A DNA stretch of 64,000 nt from Laceyella putida (GCF_042665195.1 NZ_JBHTBW010000021.1:124001-188000); one strand, 5' to 3'. Shown: positions 49,535 to 59,380, numbered from the stretch's first letter. Notes: a model not told the origin generated them from the sequence alone. Numbers and translations: made by a program.

Positions 49535-51697
49535 GTGAGTGAAATGCAGGTAGAACAATTGCTAAGCCTTGCAGCTACCTATTTATCAAAAGATGACCTC
49601 GTGCAATTGGAGAAAGCGTATATGTTTGCGGAAGAGGCCCATCGCGGGCAATTCCGCAAATCGGGAGAACCGTATATTTTGCATCCTGTGGCCGTGGCGG
49701 AGATTCTCGCCGATCTGCGCATGGATGTGACCACATTGATCGCCGCCTTGTTGCACGATGTGGTGGAAGATACGGGCGTGACGTTGGAACAAGTGGAAGA
49801 GCGTTTTGGTGAAGCGGTGCGCCACCTGGTTGATGGCGTGACCAAACTGAAGAAACGGATGAAATTCACATCAAATGAGGAACACCAAGCGGAAAACCAC
49901 CGCAAGATGTTTGTGGCGATGGCGCAAGATGTTCGGGTGATCTTGATCAAATTGGCTGACCGATTGCACAATATGCGGACGCTCAAATATATGCCGGAAC
50001 ACAAGCAACGGCAAAAGGCGACGGAGACTTTGGAAATTTTCGCCCCTTTGGCGCATCGGTTGGGGATTTCCAAAATCAAATGGGAATTGGAAGATATCTC
50101 GTTGCGCTATCTCAAACCGCAACAATATTACCGTATTGTCCACTTGATGAAGAAGAAGAGGGCGGAACGGGAAAAATACCTCGATGAAATCATCGATTCA
50201 TTAAAGTTGCGTTTAGAGGAGATGGATGTCACGGTGTTGGACATCTCCGGCCGACCCAAGCACATTTATAGCATTTATAAGAAGATGGTTTCCCAGAACA
50301 AGGAGTTCAATGAGATCTATGACCTGATGGCGGTGCGGGTGATCGTGGAAACGGTGCGGGATTGTTATGCCGTATTGGGCATCATTCACACGGTATGGAA
50401 GCCGATGCCGGGTCGGTTCAAGGATTACATCGCCATGCCTAAAACCAACATGTATCAGTCTCTGCACACCACGGTGATCGGACCGAAAGGGGAACCGATC
50501 GAGGTGCAGATACGGACTTTGGATATGCATCGGACTGCCGAATATGGGATTGCCGCCCATTGGGCGTACAAAGAAGGATCCGCGGTTGAGAAAAGCAAAT
50601 TTGATGAGAAGTTGAAATGGTTCCGGGAAATGATGGAGTTGCAGCAAGAGGCAAAAGATGCGCAAGAGTTTGTGGAAAACTTAAAGATGGATTGGTTCTC
50701 CGATTCCGTCTTCGTCTTCACTCCAAAAGGGGACGTGATCGAGTTACCGATGGGTTCGGTTCCGCTCGATTTCGCTTACCGAATTCACACCGAGATTGGA
50801 AACATGTGCATCGGTGCGAAAGTGAACGGAAAGATCGTGCCGCTTGACTATCCGTTGAAAACGGGGGACATTATCGAGATTTTAACGTCGAAGCATAGCT
50901 ATGGGCCGAGTCAGGATTGGTTAAGCCTAGTCAAATCCTCTCATGCCCGCAGCAAAATCCGCAACTGGTTCAAGAAACAGCGGCGGGAAGAAAGTGTGGC
51001 CAAAGGCCGGGAAATGATAGAAGCCCTGTTGAAGAAACACGATTTCAATGTGAACGAAGTGCTGACAACAGATCGGATCGAAGATGTCACCAAGAAGTTT
51101 AATTTTAACGAAGAAGAAGATTTGTTCGCTGCGGTGGGGTACGGCGGCATTTCCACAGCCCAAGTGGTGCATCGTTTGACGGATGGATTAAAGGAAGCGG
51201 AACCCATTGTGCTTCCGGAAGTCAAAGCTTTGCCCACGCGCAAGCATAAGCCGGACCAAGGGGTGCGTGTGAAGGGCGTGGAAAACTTATTGATTCGCCT
51301 GTCGCGCTGTTGCAATCCCGTGCCGGGCGACGACATTTCCGGTTATGTTACGCATGGGCGGGGAGTGACCGTTCACCGGATCGATTGCCCCAATCTGAAA
51401 ACTGTTCCCGAAGAGCGCCGAATCGAAGTGGAGTGGGATACTCACGCCACACAACAACATTATCAGGTCGATATTGAAGTGTCAGGCTTTGACCGCCAGG
51501 GGTTATTGAATGAAGTGTTGCAGGCGTTGACCGATTCGAAAACCGATTTGGCGGCCGTGAGTGCCCGGGGTGACCGACGGGGGATCGCTTCGATTCATGT
51601 TCGGATCGGCATCCAAAATATCAACCACTTGAAGTCGGTGGTGGAACGGGTCAAGCGTGTCCGCGATATTTACAGTGTGAGACGAATCATTCAGTGA
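49535..51697 (+). CDS. rel: Bifunctional (p)ppGpp synthetase/hydrolase Rel
   Basis: This 720-residue protein has all Rel domains. The HD hydrolase (about 50-150) contains ALLHDVVEDT and the synthetase (about 235-350) contains YKDxxAMPKTNMYQSLHTTV-type sequence. The TGS domain (about 390-450) starts DSVFVFTPKGDVIELP. A zinc-finger/helical region and a C-terminal ACT domain (about 645-720) follow. Keeping LLHDxxEDT indicates active hydrolase as well as synthetase. It controls the stringent response. The start is GTG 49535; an ATG nine bases later is possible. dtd follows after 12 bases. Confidence 0.95.
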   Translation: MSEMQVEQLLSLAATYLSKDDLVQLEKAYMFAEEAHRGQFRKSGEPYILHPVAVAEILADLRMDVTTLIAALLHDVVEDTGVTLEQVEERFGEAVRHLVDGVTKLKKRMKFTSNEEHQAENHRKMFVAMAQDVRVILIKLADRLHNMRTLKYMPEHKQRQKATETLEIFAPLAHRLGISKIKWELEDISLRYLKPQQYYRIVHLMKKKRAEREKYLDEIIDSLKLRLEEMDVTVLDISGRPKHIYSIYKKMVSQNKEFNEIYDLMAVRVIVETVRDCYAVLGIIHTVWKPMPGRFKDYIAMPKTNMYQSLHTTVIGPKGEPIEVQIRTLDMHRTAEYGIAAHWAYKEGSAVEKSKFDEKLKWFREMMELQQEAKDAQEFVENLKMDWFSDSVFVFTPKGDVIELPMGSVPLDFAYRIHTEIGNMCIGAKVNGKIVPLDYPLKTGDIIEILTSKHSYGPSQDWLSLVKSSHARSKIRNWFKKQRREESVAKGREMIEALLKKHDFNVNEVLTTDRIEDVTKKFNFNEEEDLFAAVGYGGISTAQVVHRLTDGLKEAEPIVLPEVKALPTRKHKPDQGVRVKGVENLLIRLSRCCNPVPGDDISGYVTHGRGVTVHRIDCPNLKTVPEERRIEVEWDTHATQQHYQVDIEVSGFDRQGLLNEVLQALTDSKTDLAAVSARGDRRGIASIHVRIGIQNINHLKSVVERVKRVRDIYSVRRIIQ

Positions 51698-51709
51698 GGA
51701 GGCCATCCG

Positions 51710-52153
51710 ATGAAAATCGTGTTGCAGCGCGTGCGGGAAGCGAGCGTTACCGTCGATGGGGAAGTTACCGGCGCGATCGGGAAAGGCGTGATGCTTCTCG
51801 TCGGATTTACCGAAGGGGATGCCGAAGAGGATCTCCGCCACTTGGCTGAAAAAGTCGTGCATCTGCGGATTTTTGAAGATGAGGCGGGCAAGATGAACCA
51901 TTCTTTGTTGGATGTGGGGGGAGGCATCTTGTCTGTCTCCCAATTCACCTTATACGGGGATTGTCGCAAAGGCAGACGCCCCAACTTTATGAATGCGGCC
52001 AAACCGGATGTGGCCAAGCCGTTGTATGAGCGATTCAATGAAATGTTGAGACAATATGGCGTTCAAGTGGAAACGGGGATTTTTGGAGCGATGATGCAAG
52101 TTTCTTTGATTAACGACGGTCCAGTTACGCTGATTTTGGAGAGTAAAGCGTGA
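51710..52153 (+). CDS. dtd: D-aminoacyl-tRNA deacylase
   Basis: This 147-residue protein begins MKIVLQRVREASVTVDGEV and has SVSQFTLYGDCRKGRRPNF and NDGPVTLILESK, the DTD signature including the SQFTLY and NxGPVT motifs. It removes D-amino acids from tRNA. Directly downstream of rel, as in most Bacilli. GAGGAGG precedes the ATG. Confidence 0.96.
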   Translation: MKIVLQRVREASVTVDGEVTGAIGKGVMLLVGFTEGDAEEDLRHLAEKVVHLRIFEDEAGKMNHSLLDVGGGILSVSQFTLYGDCRKGRRPNFMNAAKPDVAKPLYERFNEMLRQYGVQVETGIFGAMMQVSLINDGPVTLILESKA

Positions 52154-52171
52154 GTGGGCTAAAGTAGGTTA

Positions 52172-52180
52172 TGCTATAAT
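52172..52180 (+). promoter_or_regulatory. Extended -10 promoter of tkt
   Basis: TGCTATAAT (TG-N-TATAAT) lies about 43 bases before the tkt GTG start, just after dtd. No good -35 box is visible, as is common for extended -10 promoters. Confidence 0.55.
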
Positions 52181-52222
52181 AACCAAGAGAGTTTGAAGCG
52201 AGTTGAAAGAGAGGGATACATA

Positions 52223-54229
52223 GTGACAAGTGTAGAACAACAGGCTATTAACACCATTCGGATGTTATCGATCGACCAAATCGAAGCTGCGAACTCCGGC
52301 CACCCTGGTTTACCGATGGGTGCGGCGCCGATGGCTTACACATTATGGGCCCATTATATGAACCATAACCCGGCCAACCCAGGCTGGTTCAACCGCGACC
52401 GCTTTGTTCTGTCGGCGGGGCATGGTTCAGCCCTTCTGTACAGCTTATTGCACCTGTTTGGCTATAACCTGCCAATGGATGAGTTGAAGAAGTTCCGTCA
52501 ATGGGGGAGCTTGACGCCGGGTCACCCAGAAGTGAAACACACGCCGGGGGTGGAAGCGACGACGGGGCCACTGGGACAAGGGATTTCCAATGGAGTGGGA
52601 ATGGCGATGGCCGAAGCGCATCTTGCGGCAAAGTTTAATCGTGATGGGTTGGACATCATCGACCATTTTACCTATGTGCTCTGCAGTGACGGCGATTTGA
52701 TGGAAGGCGTGGCCGCTGAGGCTTGTTCCTTGGCGGGTCATCTACGGTTAGGTAAATTGATTGCCCTGTACGATTCCAATGACATCTCACTCGATGGTGA
52801 GCTTGCGCATTCGTTTACGGAGAGCGTGCAAAAACGCTTTGAGGCTTACGGTTGGCAAGTGCTTCGTGTCGAAGATGGCAACGATGTGGAAGCGATTGGC
52901 CGCGCGATTGCCGAAGCGCAAAAAGAAACGGGACGTCCCACGTTGATTGAAGTGCGCACGGTGATTGGTTATGGAAGCCCAAATCGCGCAGGAACGTCCG
53001 AAGTTCACGGAAAGCCATTGGGCCAAGAAGAAGTGGGAGAAGTGCGCAAATCTTATAATTGGACCCATGAAGAACCATTCACCGTTCCAAGTGAGGTGAA
53101 AGAGCATTTTGCGGCGATCCAGTCCCGCCTTGCCGAAAAGGAAGCGGCTTGGAACGATTTGATGAAGCAATACGAGGCGAAGTATCCTGATTTGTCCAGA
53201 GCCTTACATCAAGCGATGAAAGGGGAACTGCCGGAGGGTTGGGATGCCGACTTGCCCAAGTTTCAAGTGGGTGACAAGGCGATGGCGACACGCGCGGCTT
53301 CCGGCGCGGCGCTGCAAGCGTTGGCGAAAGGCGTGCCTTCGTTGATTGGTGGATCGGCTGACCTTGCTTCTTCCAACAACACCCTGATGAAAAATGAAGG
53401 CATCTTCCATGCCGAAGATTTCTCCGGCCGCAATATCTGGTTCGGGGTGCGGGAACACGGAATGGCAGCGGCGATGAATGGGATGATGCTTCATGGGGGC
53501 GTACGCGTCTATGGAGGCACCTTCCTTGTGTTCTCCGACTATTTGCGTCCGGCTGTTCGTCTGTCGGCGCTGTCCAAGCTTCCTGTGGTCTATGTGTTGA
53601 CGCATGACAGCATCGCGGTGGGGGAAGATGGACCTACCCACGAACCGGTGGAACATGTGCCTTCACTCCGTTTGATTCCGGGCTTGCGAGTGATTCGCCC
53701 CGCGGATGCCAACGAAACCGTAGCCGCTTGGCAATATGCGCTCAGCCAGAATGAACACCCCGTTGCGTTGATCCTGTCCCGTCAGAACCTGCCGATCCTA
53801 CCGGGGACGGTTGGCAAAGACCAGGAGATCATCGCCAAGGGGGCGTATGTTGTTTCAGATGCGGAAGGCGGCAGTTTGGATGGGATCATCATCGCGACCG
53901 GTTCCGAAGTGAGCCTGGCCATTGAAGCACAGGCGAAACTCAAAGAAAAAGGCCTTCACGTGCGTGTTGTCAGCATGCCATGTCGTGAGAACTTTGACGC
54001 GCTGTCCGAAAGTGAGCGCGAAGTGATTCTGCCCAAACGGGTTCGTGCGCGTTTGGCGGTGGAAGCCGCCCATCCGATGGGCTGGGAGCGCTATGTGGGC
54101 GACCATGGCGCAGTGATCGGGATCGATCGCTTCGGAGCGTCGGCTCCAGGCGGCTTGGTCATGAAAGAATACGGTTTTAGTGTGGAAAATGTGGTGGCTC
54201 AGATGGAAGCGGTTTGCAAAAAACAATAA
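52223..54229 (+). CDS. tkt: Transketolase
   Basis: This 668-residue thiamine-diphosphate enzyme of the pentose phosphate pathway has the TPP motif LCSDGDLMEGVAAEACSLAGHLRLGKLIALYDSND. Also visible are GHPGLPMGAAPMAYTLW, the PYR-domain FGVREHGMAAAMNGM and the transketolase signature VYVLTHDSIAVGEDGPTHEPVEH. The GTG at 52223 follows AGAGAGGG; a TTG 30 bases upstream lacks a signal. Confidence 0.96.
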   Translation: MTSVEQQAINTIRMLSIDQIEAANSGHPGLPMGAAPMAYTLWAHYMNHNPANPGWFNRDRFVLSAGHGSALLYSLLHLFGYNLPMDELKKFRQWGSLTPGHPEVKHTPGVEATTGPLGQGISNGVGMAMAEAHLAAKFNRDGLDIIDHFTYVLCSDGDLMEGVAAEACSLAGHLRLGKLIALYDSNDISLDGELAHSFTESVQKRFEAYGWQVLRVEDGNDVEAIGRAIAEAQKETGRPTLIEVRTVIGYGSPNRAGTSEVHGKPLGQEEVGEVRKSYNWTHEEPFTVPSEVKEHFAAIQSRLAEKEAAWNDLMKQYEAKYPDLSRALHQAMKGELPEGWDADLPKFQVGDKAMATRAASGAALQALAKGVPSLIGGSADLASSNNTLMKNEGIFHAEDFSGRNIWFGVREHGMAAAMNGMMLHGGVRVYGGTFLVFSDYLRPAVRLSALSKLPVVYVLTHDSIAVGEDGPTHEPVEHVPSLRLIPGLRVIRPADANETVAAWQYALSQNEHPVALILSRQNLPILPGTVGKDQEIIAKGAYVVSDAEGGSLDGIIIATGSEVSLAIEAQAKLKEKGLHVRVVSMPCRENFDALSESEREVILPKRVRARLAVEAAHPMGWERYVGDHGAVIGIDRFGASAPGGLVMKEYGFSVENVVAQMEAVCKKQ

Positions 54230-54242
54230 CGGACGGATGGAA

Positions 54243-54280
54243 AAAACGGTCGCTGTGCATGGCAGCGGCCGTTTTCTTTT
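54243..54280 (+). terminator. Rho-independent terminator
   Basis: AAAACGGTCGCTG pairs with CAGCGGCCGTTTT (one G-T) followed by CTTTTG. It ends tkt. Confidence 0.85.
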
Positions 54281-54326
54281 GCCGTGAATGGGCAAAACTA
54301 AGGGGAAAACGGAAGAGGTGAACAAG

Positions 54327-54491
54327 GTGCGGCGATCACCGCGCGAGATCGGCATCCAAGCCCAAATGGTGCTTCAGGGCTATGCTGATCCGATGCAACC
54401 CATGAGGCGTACCAATCAAGGAAAGGTCGGACAAAGCACTCACGCCCAGTTGCATATAAAACAGAAACCAACCATGAGCTCTATATGGTGA
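54327..54491 (+). CDS. Possible 54-residue basic peptide
   Basis: A GTG at 54327 with GAGGTG six bases before it opens a frame of 54 codons beginning MRRSPREIGIQAQMVLQGYA. It is basic and lacks hydrophobic segments. The last 11 bases overlap the end of the convergent methyltransferase gene. Nothing confirms that it is expressed. Confidence 0.35.
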   Translation: MRRSPREIGIQAQMVLQGYADPMQPMRRTNQGKVGQSTHAQLHIKQKPTMSSIW

Positions 54492-55269
54492 GCGGTTTTT
54501 TGGCTGTCCAAACCGTCCAGCGATCCTGTTCAACGATGGTTTCCAGCTTGAGATGTCGCAACTCATCAGTGATGTATTGGACCAGTTCATGAAGTTCGTC
54601 ATCGCTCAGGTGATGCAGAATGCTGCGCCCAATGCGCCCGCTCATCTCTTTGGCCAATTCGCTCAATGTTTGATACGTGCGGCGGACTTCCCAGACAGTC
54701 GTGGATTTGACCGAGAGAAATCCCGATTGAATCAGATCGCTTTTAACTTCCAAGTCCGTATATCTCCGACGCCTTTCTATTTCTTTTAAATGGGGGAATT
54801 TCTGGAATAGGTAGCCGCGAATGTGAAATTCGCTGCCTGGCAAGAAACAGTCATCAGGCGTACGATTCTGCACGATGATGAACCCACCAGGTTTGATGAT
54901 ACGCTTGGCCTCTTGGAGAAAGGAGGGAAGATCGGTTAAATGGTGGATAAGGGCGCGGCTAAACACAATGTCGACCTCATTGTCCGCCAACCCGGTTTGT
55001 GTCGCTTCGCCCATCTGATAACGGATGCGCGGATCGGGATTTTTCTCGTTGGCCGCCTTCAGCATCTCAGATGAATAATCGATCCCGATGACGCAAGCCG
55101 CTTGAAGCTCCAGCATGGCTTTGGAGTATATCCCGCCACCACAACCGATGTCGGCCACAGTTTTCCCCTCCCAGTCAATGAGTTGGGACATCTGTTGCAA
55201 CCAAGCTGAATCTGCTGATCGCGACGCATACGTGTGACGGTGCTGGCGATCATGAAAGAAATGGGTCAT
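54481..55269 (-). CDS. Class I SAM-dependent methyltransferase
   Basis: This 262-residue enzyme has motif I VADIGCGGGIYSKAM, the acidic motif II VIGIDYSSEM and motif IV-type DIVFSRALIHHLTDL, a UbiE/YcgJ-like pattern for small-molecule methylation. The ATG at 55269 follows AAAGGTGG; the longer frame has no signal. Substrate unknown. Confidence 0.85.
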   Translation of the reverse strand: MTHFFHDRQHRHTYASRSADSAWLQQMSQLIDWEGKTVADIGCGGGIYSKAMLELQAACVIGIDYSSEMLKAANEKNPDPRIRYQMGEATQTGLADNEVDIVFSRALIHHLTDLPSFLQEAKRIIKPGGFIIVQNRTPDDCFLPGSEFHIRGYLFQKFPHLKEIERRRRYTDLEVKSDLIQSGFLSVKSTTVWEVRRTYQTLSELAKEMSGRIGRSILHHLSDDELHELVQYITDELRHLKLETIVEQDRWTVWTAKKPLTI

Positions 55270-55390
55270 AAGGTGCCACCTTTCTTGTGAGGTTTCCTCT
55301 CCTTCTATTTTACAATAGAGTGATAATATTTCAAAAATATTTGTGATTGGTTGGTTGTGGCGAACATAACCAACCAATGATGGAAAGCAA

Positions 55391-55771
55391 TTAGAGTTGT
55401 TTCACTGCCGCAACCGCCACCAGAATCCAGCCGGCGATAAACGCTACCCCACCGATCGGGGTGACGGCCCCCCATGTTCTCACTCCAGTGAGCACAAGTG
55501 TGTACAAACTGCCGGAGAAGAAAACGATCCCGGCAAAGATGAGCCAGCCGGCGATGGGCAGCAAGGAAGAGGCTCCGTTCACTTTGGACATCAACAGGCC
55601 GACCCCAATCAAGGCCAAGGCATGGATGATGTGGTAATGAGCGCCCGTGTTCCAGTTTTGCAACATCTTTTCGGTCACTTTCCCCGCCAAAACATGCGCG
55701 CCGAACGCGCCAATGGCCACGGCGAGAGCCATGTTGATACTGCCGAGCAAGACAAACAGCTTCATGCGCAT
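55391..55771 (-). CDS. DUF423 family membrane protein (YwdK/YgdD)
   Basis: This 126-residue protein has four membrane helices and the family sequence ALAVAIGAFGAHVLAGKVTEKMLQNWNTGAHYHIIHALALIGVG. Its function is unknown. AAGGAGTGA precedes the ATG. Confidence 0.9.
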   Translation of the reverse strand: MRMKLFVLLGSINMALAVAIGAFGAHVLAGKVTEKMLQNWNTGAHYHIIHALALIGVGLLMSKVNGASSLLPIAGWLIFAGIVFFSGSLYTLVLTGVRTWGAVTPIGGVAFIAGWILVAVAAVKQL

Positions 55772-55932
55772 TTCACTCCTTTATTCGGCGTTTGATCTGT
55801 CCATACTATATCATATTCCCATGGGAAGCTGAGAAGAAGGAGCCAAAATGTTGTCAAGTCGTAGCAACTTCGCCGCTGGATGATGGCCGTCGCTCCCTTT
55901 CAAAATTAAATTAAAAAATCGCTTCGCTTTTC

Positions 55933-55961
55933 TTGACAAACAGGTTTCACCTGTTTAAAAT
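55933..55961 (+). promoter_or_regulatory. Sigma-A promoter of hisS-aspS with palindrome in the spacer
   Basis: A perfect TTGACA and TAAAAT lie 17 bases apart. The whole spacer is the palindrome AACAGGT-TTC-ACCTGTT, which looks like an operator. It drives the T-box leader. Confidence 0.8.
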
Positions 55962-55967
55962 GAGTAA

Positions 55968-56279
55968 ACAAATCCGCAATAATTAACTGCATATGGCACA
56001 ACACCTATGAAGGGAAAAGTACTCGTTTACGGGCAATCAGAGAGGGGAACTCATCGGCTGCAAGGTTCTCCATGTTACGATTCGAGGAAAGACACCTGGA
56101 GGTTCTAACCGAACGCCGTCACCGCGGTTAGTAGACTTAGACGTCACCCTGGCGATAACAGGATCTGAAGCGGAGAGCTCCGTCCAATGGAGTTTTCAAT
56201 AAGGGTGGCACCACGGGAAAACGTTAAACCAATCTCTCGTCCCTGACAATTGAGGTCAGTGGCGGGAGATTTTTTAATT
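55968..56279 (+). ncRNA. T-box riboswitch leader of hisS-aspS
   Basis: The leader between the promoter and hisS contains the T-box sequence AGGGTGGCACCACGGG at about 56203. After it comes a terminator: AATCTCTCG/CGGGAGATT with CCTGAC/GTCAGTGG inside, then six T residues (about 56234-56276). Upstream, GAGAGGGGAAC and paired segments fit Stem I. Uncharged tRNA binding would stabilise the antiterminator and allow hisS-aspS transcription. I could not assign the specifier codon with certainty; GACGTCACC near 56141 holds both an Asp (GAC) and a His (CAC) triplet. Confidence 0.9.
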
Positions 56280-56313
56280 TGCGCAGGATTCGACAGAAGG
56301 AGGTAAGATCTGG

Positions 56314-57594
56314 ATGAAATTTCAAGCTTCAACGAAGGTTCAAATCCCTCGTGGCACGGATGACATTATGCCGGGAGAAGTGGAAAAATGGCAATGGATC
56401 GAACAAAAAGCGCGTGAAATCTGTGGATTGTATGATTATCACGAGATCCGGACACCTGTCTTTGAGCACACCGAACTGTTTCATCGGGGGGTGGGGGAAG
56501 CGACCGACATTGTTGAGAAAGAGATGTATTCGTTCACCGATCGCGGGAACCGGTCGATCTCTCTGCGGCCTGAAGGTACGGCGGGCGTGGTTCGTTCGTT
56601 TGTGGAGAAGAAAATGTTTGCCCAGCCGCAGCCAACCAAATGGTACTACATGGGGCCGATGTTTCGTTATGAGAATCCGCAAGCGGGACGGCGGCGCCAA
56701 TTTCACCAATTTGGCGTGGAAGCTTTCGGCAGTGTGGACCCGCTCCTAGATGCGGAAGTGATTGCGCTCGGCATGCAATATTTCAAATCGCTTGGCTTGA
56801 AAGATGTGCGGGTTGAGATCAACACCTTGGGAGATGCGGAAAGCCGACAACAATACCGGGAGAAGCTGATTACGTACTTTGAGGGGTATATGGACGAATT
56901 GTCCGCCGAAGCGAAATCGCGCCTCTACAAAAATCCGCTTCGCATCTTGGACAGCAAGGATGCGCGAACGAAAGAGATTGCGGCAGGGGCCCCCTTGTTG
57001 CGCGACCACTTGAACGAAACGAGCCGCAACCACTTTGATACGGTGATTCGGACGCTTGATTTGCTTGGCATTCCTTACGTGATCAATCCCCGTCTTGTCC
57101 GTGGTTTGGATTACTATACGCACACGGCTTTTGAATACACGGTCGATATATCCGGGGCGCAAGCGGGCAGCATTGGTGGCGGTGGCCGCTACAATGGTTT
57201 GGTTGAGCAATTTGGCGGTCCGGAGATGCCCGGTGTCGGTTTCGGGATTGGATTGGAACGGGTGATTTTGGCTCTGACGGAGCAGCAAGTGAAGCTGCCG
57301 CTGGCGCAAGGGCTGGATTGTTACCTCATCACCCTGGGAGAAGAAGCCAAGCTGGTTGGGATGAAGGTACTGCAATCGATGCGGGAAGCGGGATTGCGTG
57401 TGGATCGTGACTATATGGACCGCAAGATGAAAGCGCAATTCAAGACAGCGGACCGCTTGCAAGCAACCTATGTGGCCATCTTGGGAGAAGAGGAATTGAA
57501 GCGAAATCAAATCAATGTGAAACGGCTCGCGACAGGGGAACAAGAGACGATTTCTTTGGACCAACTGATTTCCCATATTCAACAACAACGCTAA
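56314..57594 (+). CDS. hisS: Histidyl-tRNA synthetase
   Basis: This 426-residue class II synthetase begins with IPRGTDDIMPGE and has motif 2 (MFRYENPQAGRRRQFHQFGVE), the His-specific LVRGLDYYTHTAFEY and motif 3 GVGFGIGLERV. The C-terminal anticodon-binding domain starts near LDCYLITLGEEAK. AGAAGGAGG precedes the ATG. It is preceded by a T-box leader and followed 13 bases later by aspS. Confidence 0.97.
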   Translation: MKFQASTKVQIPRGTDDIMPGEVEKWQWIEQKAREICGLYDYHEIRTPVFEHTELFHRGVGEATDIVEKEMYSFTDRGNRSISLRPEGTAGVVRSFVEKKMFAQPQPTKWYYMGPMFRYENPQAGRRRQFHQFGVEAFGSVDPLLDAEVIALGMQYFKSLGLKDVRVEINTLGDAESRQQYREKLITYFEGYMDELSAEAKSRLYKNPLRILDSKDARTKEIAAGAPLLRDHLNETSRNHFDTVIRTLDLLGIPYVINPRLVRGLDYYTHTAFEYTVDISGAQAGSIGGGGRYNGLVEQFGGPEMPGVGFGIGLERVILALTEQQVKLPLAQGLDCYLITLGEEAKLVGMKVLQSMREAGLRVDRDYMDRKMKAQFKTADRLQATYVAILGEEELKRNQINVKRLATGEQETISLDQLISHIQQQR

Positions 57595-57607
57595 GGGGGA
57601 GAAAGTG

Positions 57608-59380
57608 ATGGAAAGTTTCCATCGTACACATTTTGCATTGGAGTGCACAAAAGAACTTGTCGGGCAGACGGTGACTTTAAACGGATGGGTGCATAAGCGC
57701 CGTGATTTGGGTGGGCTGATTTTCTTGGATTTGCGTGACCGCTCGGGACGGGTGCAAGTGGTGTTTAATCCGGAAATCTCCCCCGAAGCCGTCAAAGTTG
57801 CGGAACAGGTACGTTCCGAGTATGTTTTGGCCATCACGGGGAAAGTGGTTGAGCGTGAACCGAGCACGGTCAACCCCAATATGAAAACGGGGGATATCGA
57901 GATTCAAGGTGAGCGGGTGCACCTGTTCAACGCGGCCAAAACGCCTCCCTTCATGATTCAGGATGATTTGGATGTGGATGAATCGGTTCGCTTAAAATAC
58001 CGCTACTTGGACTTGCGCCGCTCGAAGATGCAGAAGACGCTGATGATCCGTCACCGGGCGATGCAAATCGTGCGCCAATTCCTGGACGAGCGCGGTTTTA
58101 TCGAAATGGAAACGCCGATGCTGACGCGCAGCACACCGGAAGGGGCAAGGGATTATTTGGTGCCAAGCCGCGTGCATGAAGGTTCCTTCTATGCGCTGCC
58201 GCAATCCCCGCAATTGTTCAAGCAATTGTTCATGGTGGCGGGAATGGAGCGCTATTTCCAGTTCGCCCGTTGCTTCCGCGATGAAGACCTCCGCGCTGAC
58301 CGTCAACCGGAGTTCACCCAGATCGATATTGAGGCGTCTTTCCTGCCGACAGAAGAGTTCTTGGCCATGATGGAAGAGATGGTGGCCAAACTATTCCAAG
58401 AGACGATTGGCGTCGAAGTGGCTCGTCCGTTCCAGCGTCTGACTTATCAAGAGGCGATGGAACGGTATGGATCGGATAAACCGGACTTGCGGTTTGGCAT
58501 GGAACTGATGGATCTGTCCGACATCTTGCGCGACTCTTCCTTTAAAGTGTTTAGCGGGGCGATCGCCGCTGGCGGGCAGGTGAAAGCCATCAATGTGAAA
58601 GGCTGCGCCGACTGGAGCCGCAAAGAAGTGGACAATTGGGGACAAGTCGCGCAGACCTTTGGGGCCAAAGGCCTGGCATGGCTGGCATTGAAAGAAGATG
58701 GATTAAAAGGTTCCGTCGCCAAGTTCCTGAGTGAAGAGGAAGTGGCGGCGATCAAACGGGTGACGGGTGCGGACAAGGGCGACATGTTGTTCTTCGTGGC
58801 AGATAAGAAGAAAGTGGTGGCCGATGTTCTGGGGGAACTGCGCCTGCGTTTGGCGAAAGAGTTGAACTTGATTGACCAGAACCAGTATGCTTTCGCTTGG
58901 GTGACCGAATTCCCGCTGTTGGAGTACTCGGAGGAAGACAACCGTTACTACGCGATGCATCATCCATTTACGATGCCCATGGAAGAAGACATCCCACTCT
59001 TGGAGAGCGACCCGGGCCAAGTTCGCGCCAAAGCTTATGACATGGTGTTGAACGGTTATGAAATCGGCGGCGGAAGCCAACGGATCTATCAGCGCGATGT
59101 CCAAGAGAAGATGTTTAAGGCTTTGGGTCTCTCCATGGAAGAAGCGAAAGAGAAGTTTGGCTTTTTGCTGGAAGCGTTTGAATATGGGGCGCCGCCACAT
59201 GGTGGGATTGCGTTCGGGTTTGACCGGATTGTCATGCTGCTCGCAGGCCGCACCAACCTGCGTGAATGCATTGCGTTCCCCAAAACAACTAGCGCCGCCT
59301 GTTTGTTGACGGAGGCGCCGGCCCCGGTGGATGAACAACAGTTACGCGACCTTCACATTCAACTGTCGACACCAAAATAG
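57608..59380 (+). CDS. aspS: Aspartyl-tRNA synthetase
   Basis: This 590-residue bacterial-type AspRS has an N-terminal OB fold (LNGWVHKRRDLGGLIFLDLRDRSG), motif 2 FARCFRDEDLRADRQPEFTQIDIE, a GAD insertion domain (about 290-420) and motif 3 GGIAFGFDRIVMLLAG. It may be nondiscriminating (Asp/Asn), which sequence inspection cannot decide. The ATG at 57608 has GGGGGAG six bases upstream. 6S RNA lies immediately downstream. Confidence 0.97.
   Translation: MESFHRTHFALECTKELVGQTVTLNGWVHKRRDLGGLIFLDLRDRSGRVQVVFNPEISPEAVKVAEQVRSEYVLAITGKVVEREPSTVNPNMKTGDIEIQGERVHLFNAAKTPPFMIQDDLDVDESVRLKYRYLDLRRSKMQKTLMIRHRAMQIVRQFLDERGFIEMETPMLTRSTPEGARDYLVPSRVHEGSFYALPQSPQLFKQLFMVAGMERYFQFARCFRDEDLRADRQPEFTQIDIEASFLPTEEFLAMMEEMVAKLFQETIGVEVARPFQRLTYQEAMERYGSDKPDLRFGMELMDLSDILRDSSFKVFSGAIAAGGQVKAINVKGCADWSRKEVDNWGQVAQTFGAKGLAWLALKEDGLKGSVAKFLSEEEVAAIKRVTGADKGDMLFFVADKKKVVADVLGELRLRLAKELNLIDQNQYAFAWVTEFPLLEYSEEDNRYYAMHHPFTMPMEEDIPLLESDPGQVRAKAYDMVLNGYEIGGGSQRIYQRDVQEKMFKALGLSMEEAKEKFGFLLEAFEYGAPPHGGIAFGFDRIVMLLAGRTNLRECIAFPKTTSAACLLTEAPAPVDEQQLRDLHIQLSTPK

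Noticed and set aside
55849..55884. 11-codon frame with AAGGAG upstream of the hisS promoter
   Set aside because: It lies before the T-box promoter, so it cannot be a leader peptide of hisS, and is too short to support.
56746..57879. 377-codon minus-strand frame across the hisS-aspS junction
   Set aside because: It lies opposite two certain synthetase genes, has shadow-type composition and matches no family.
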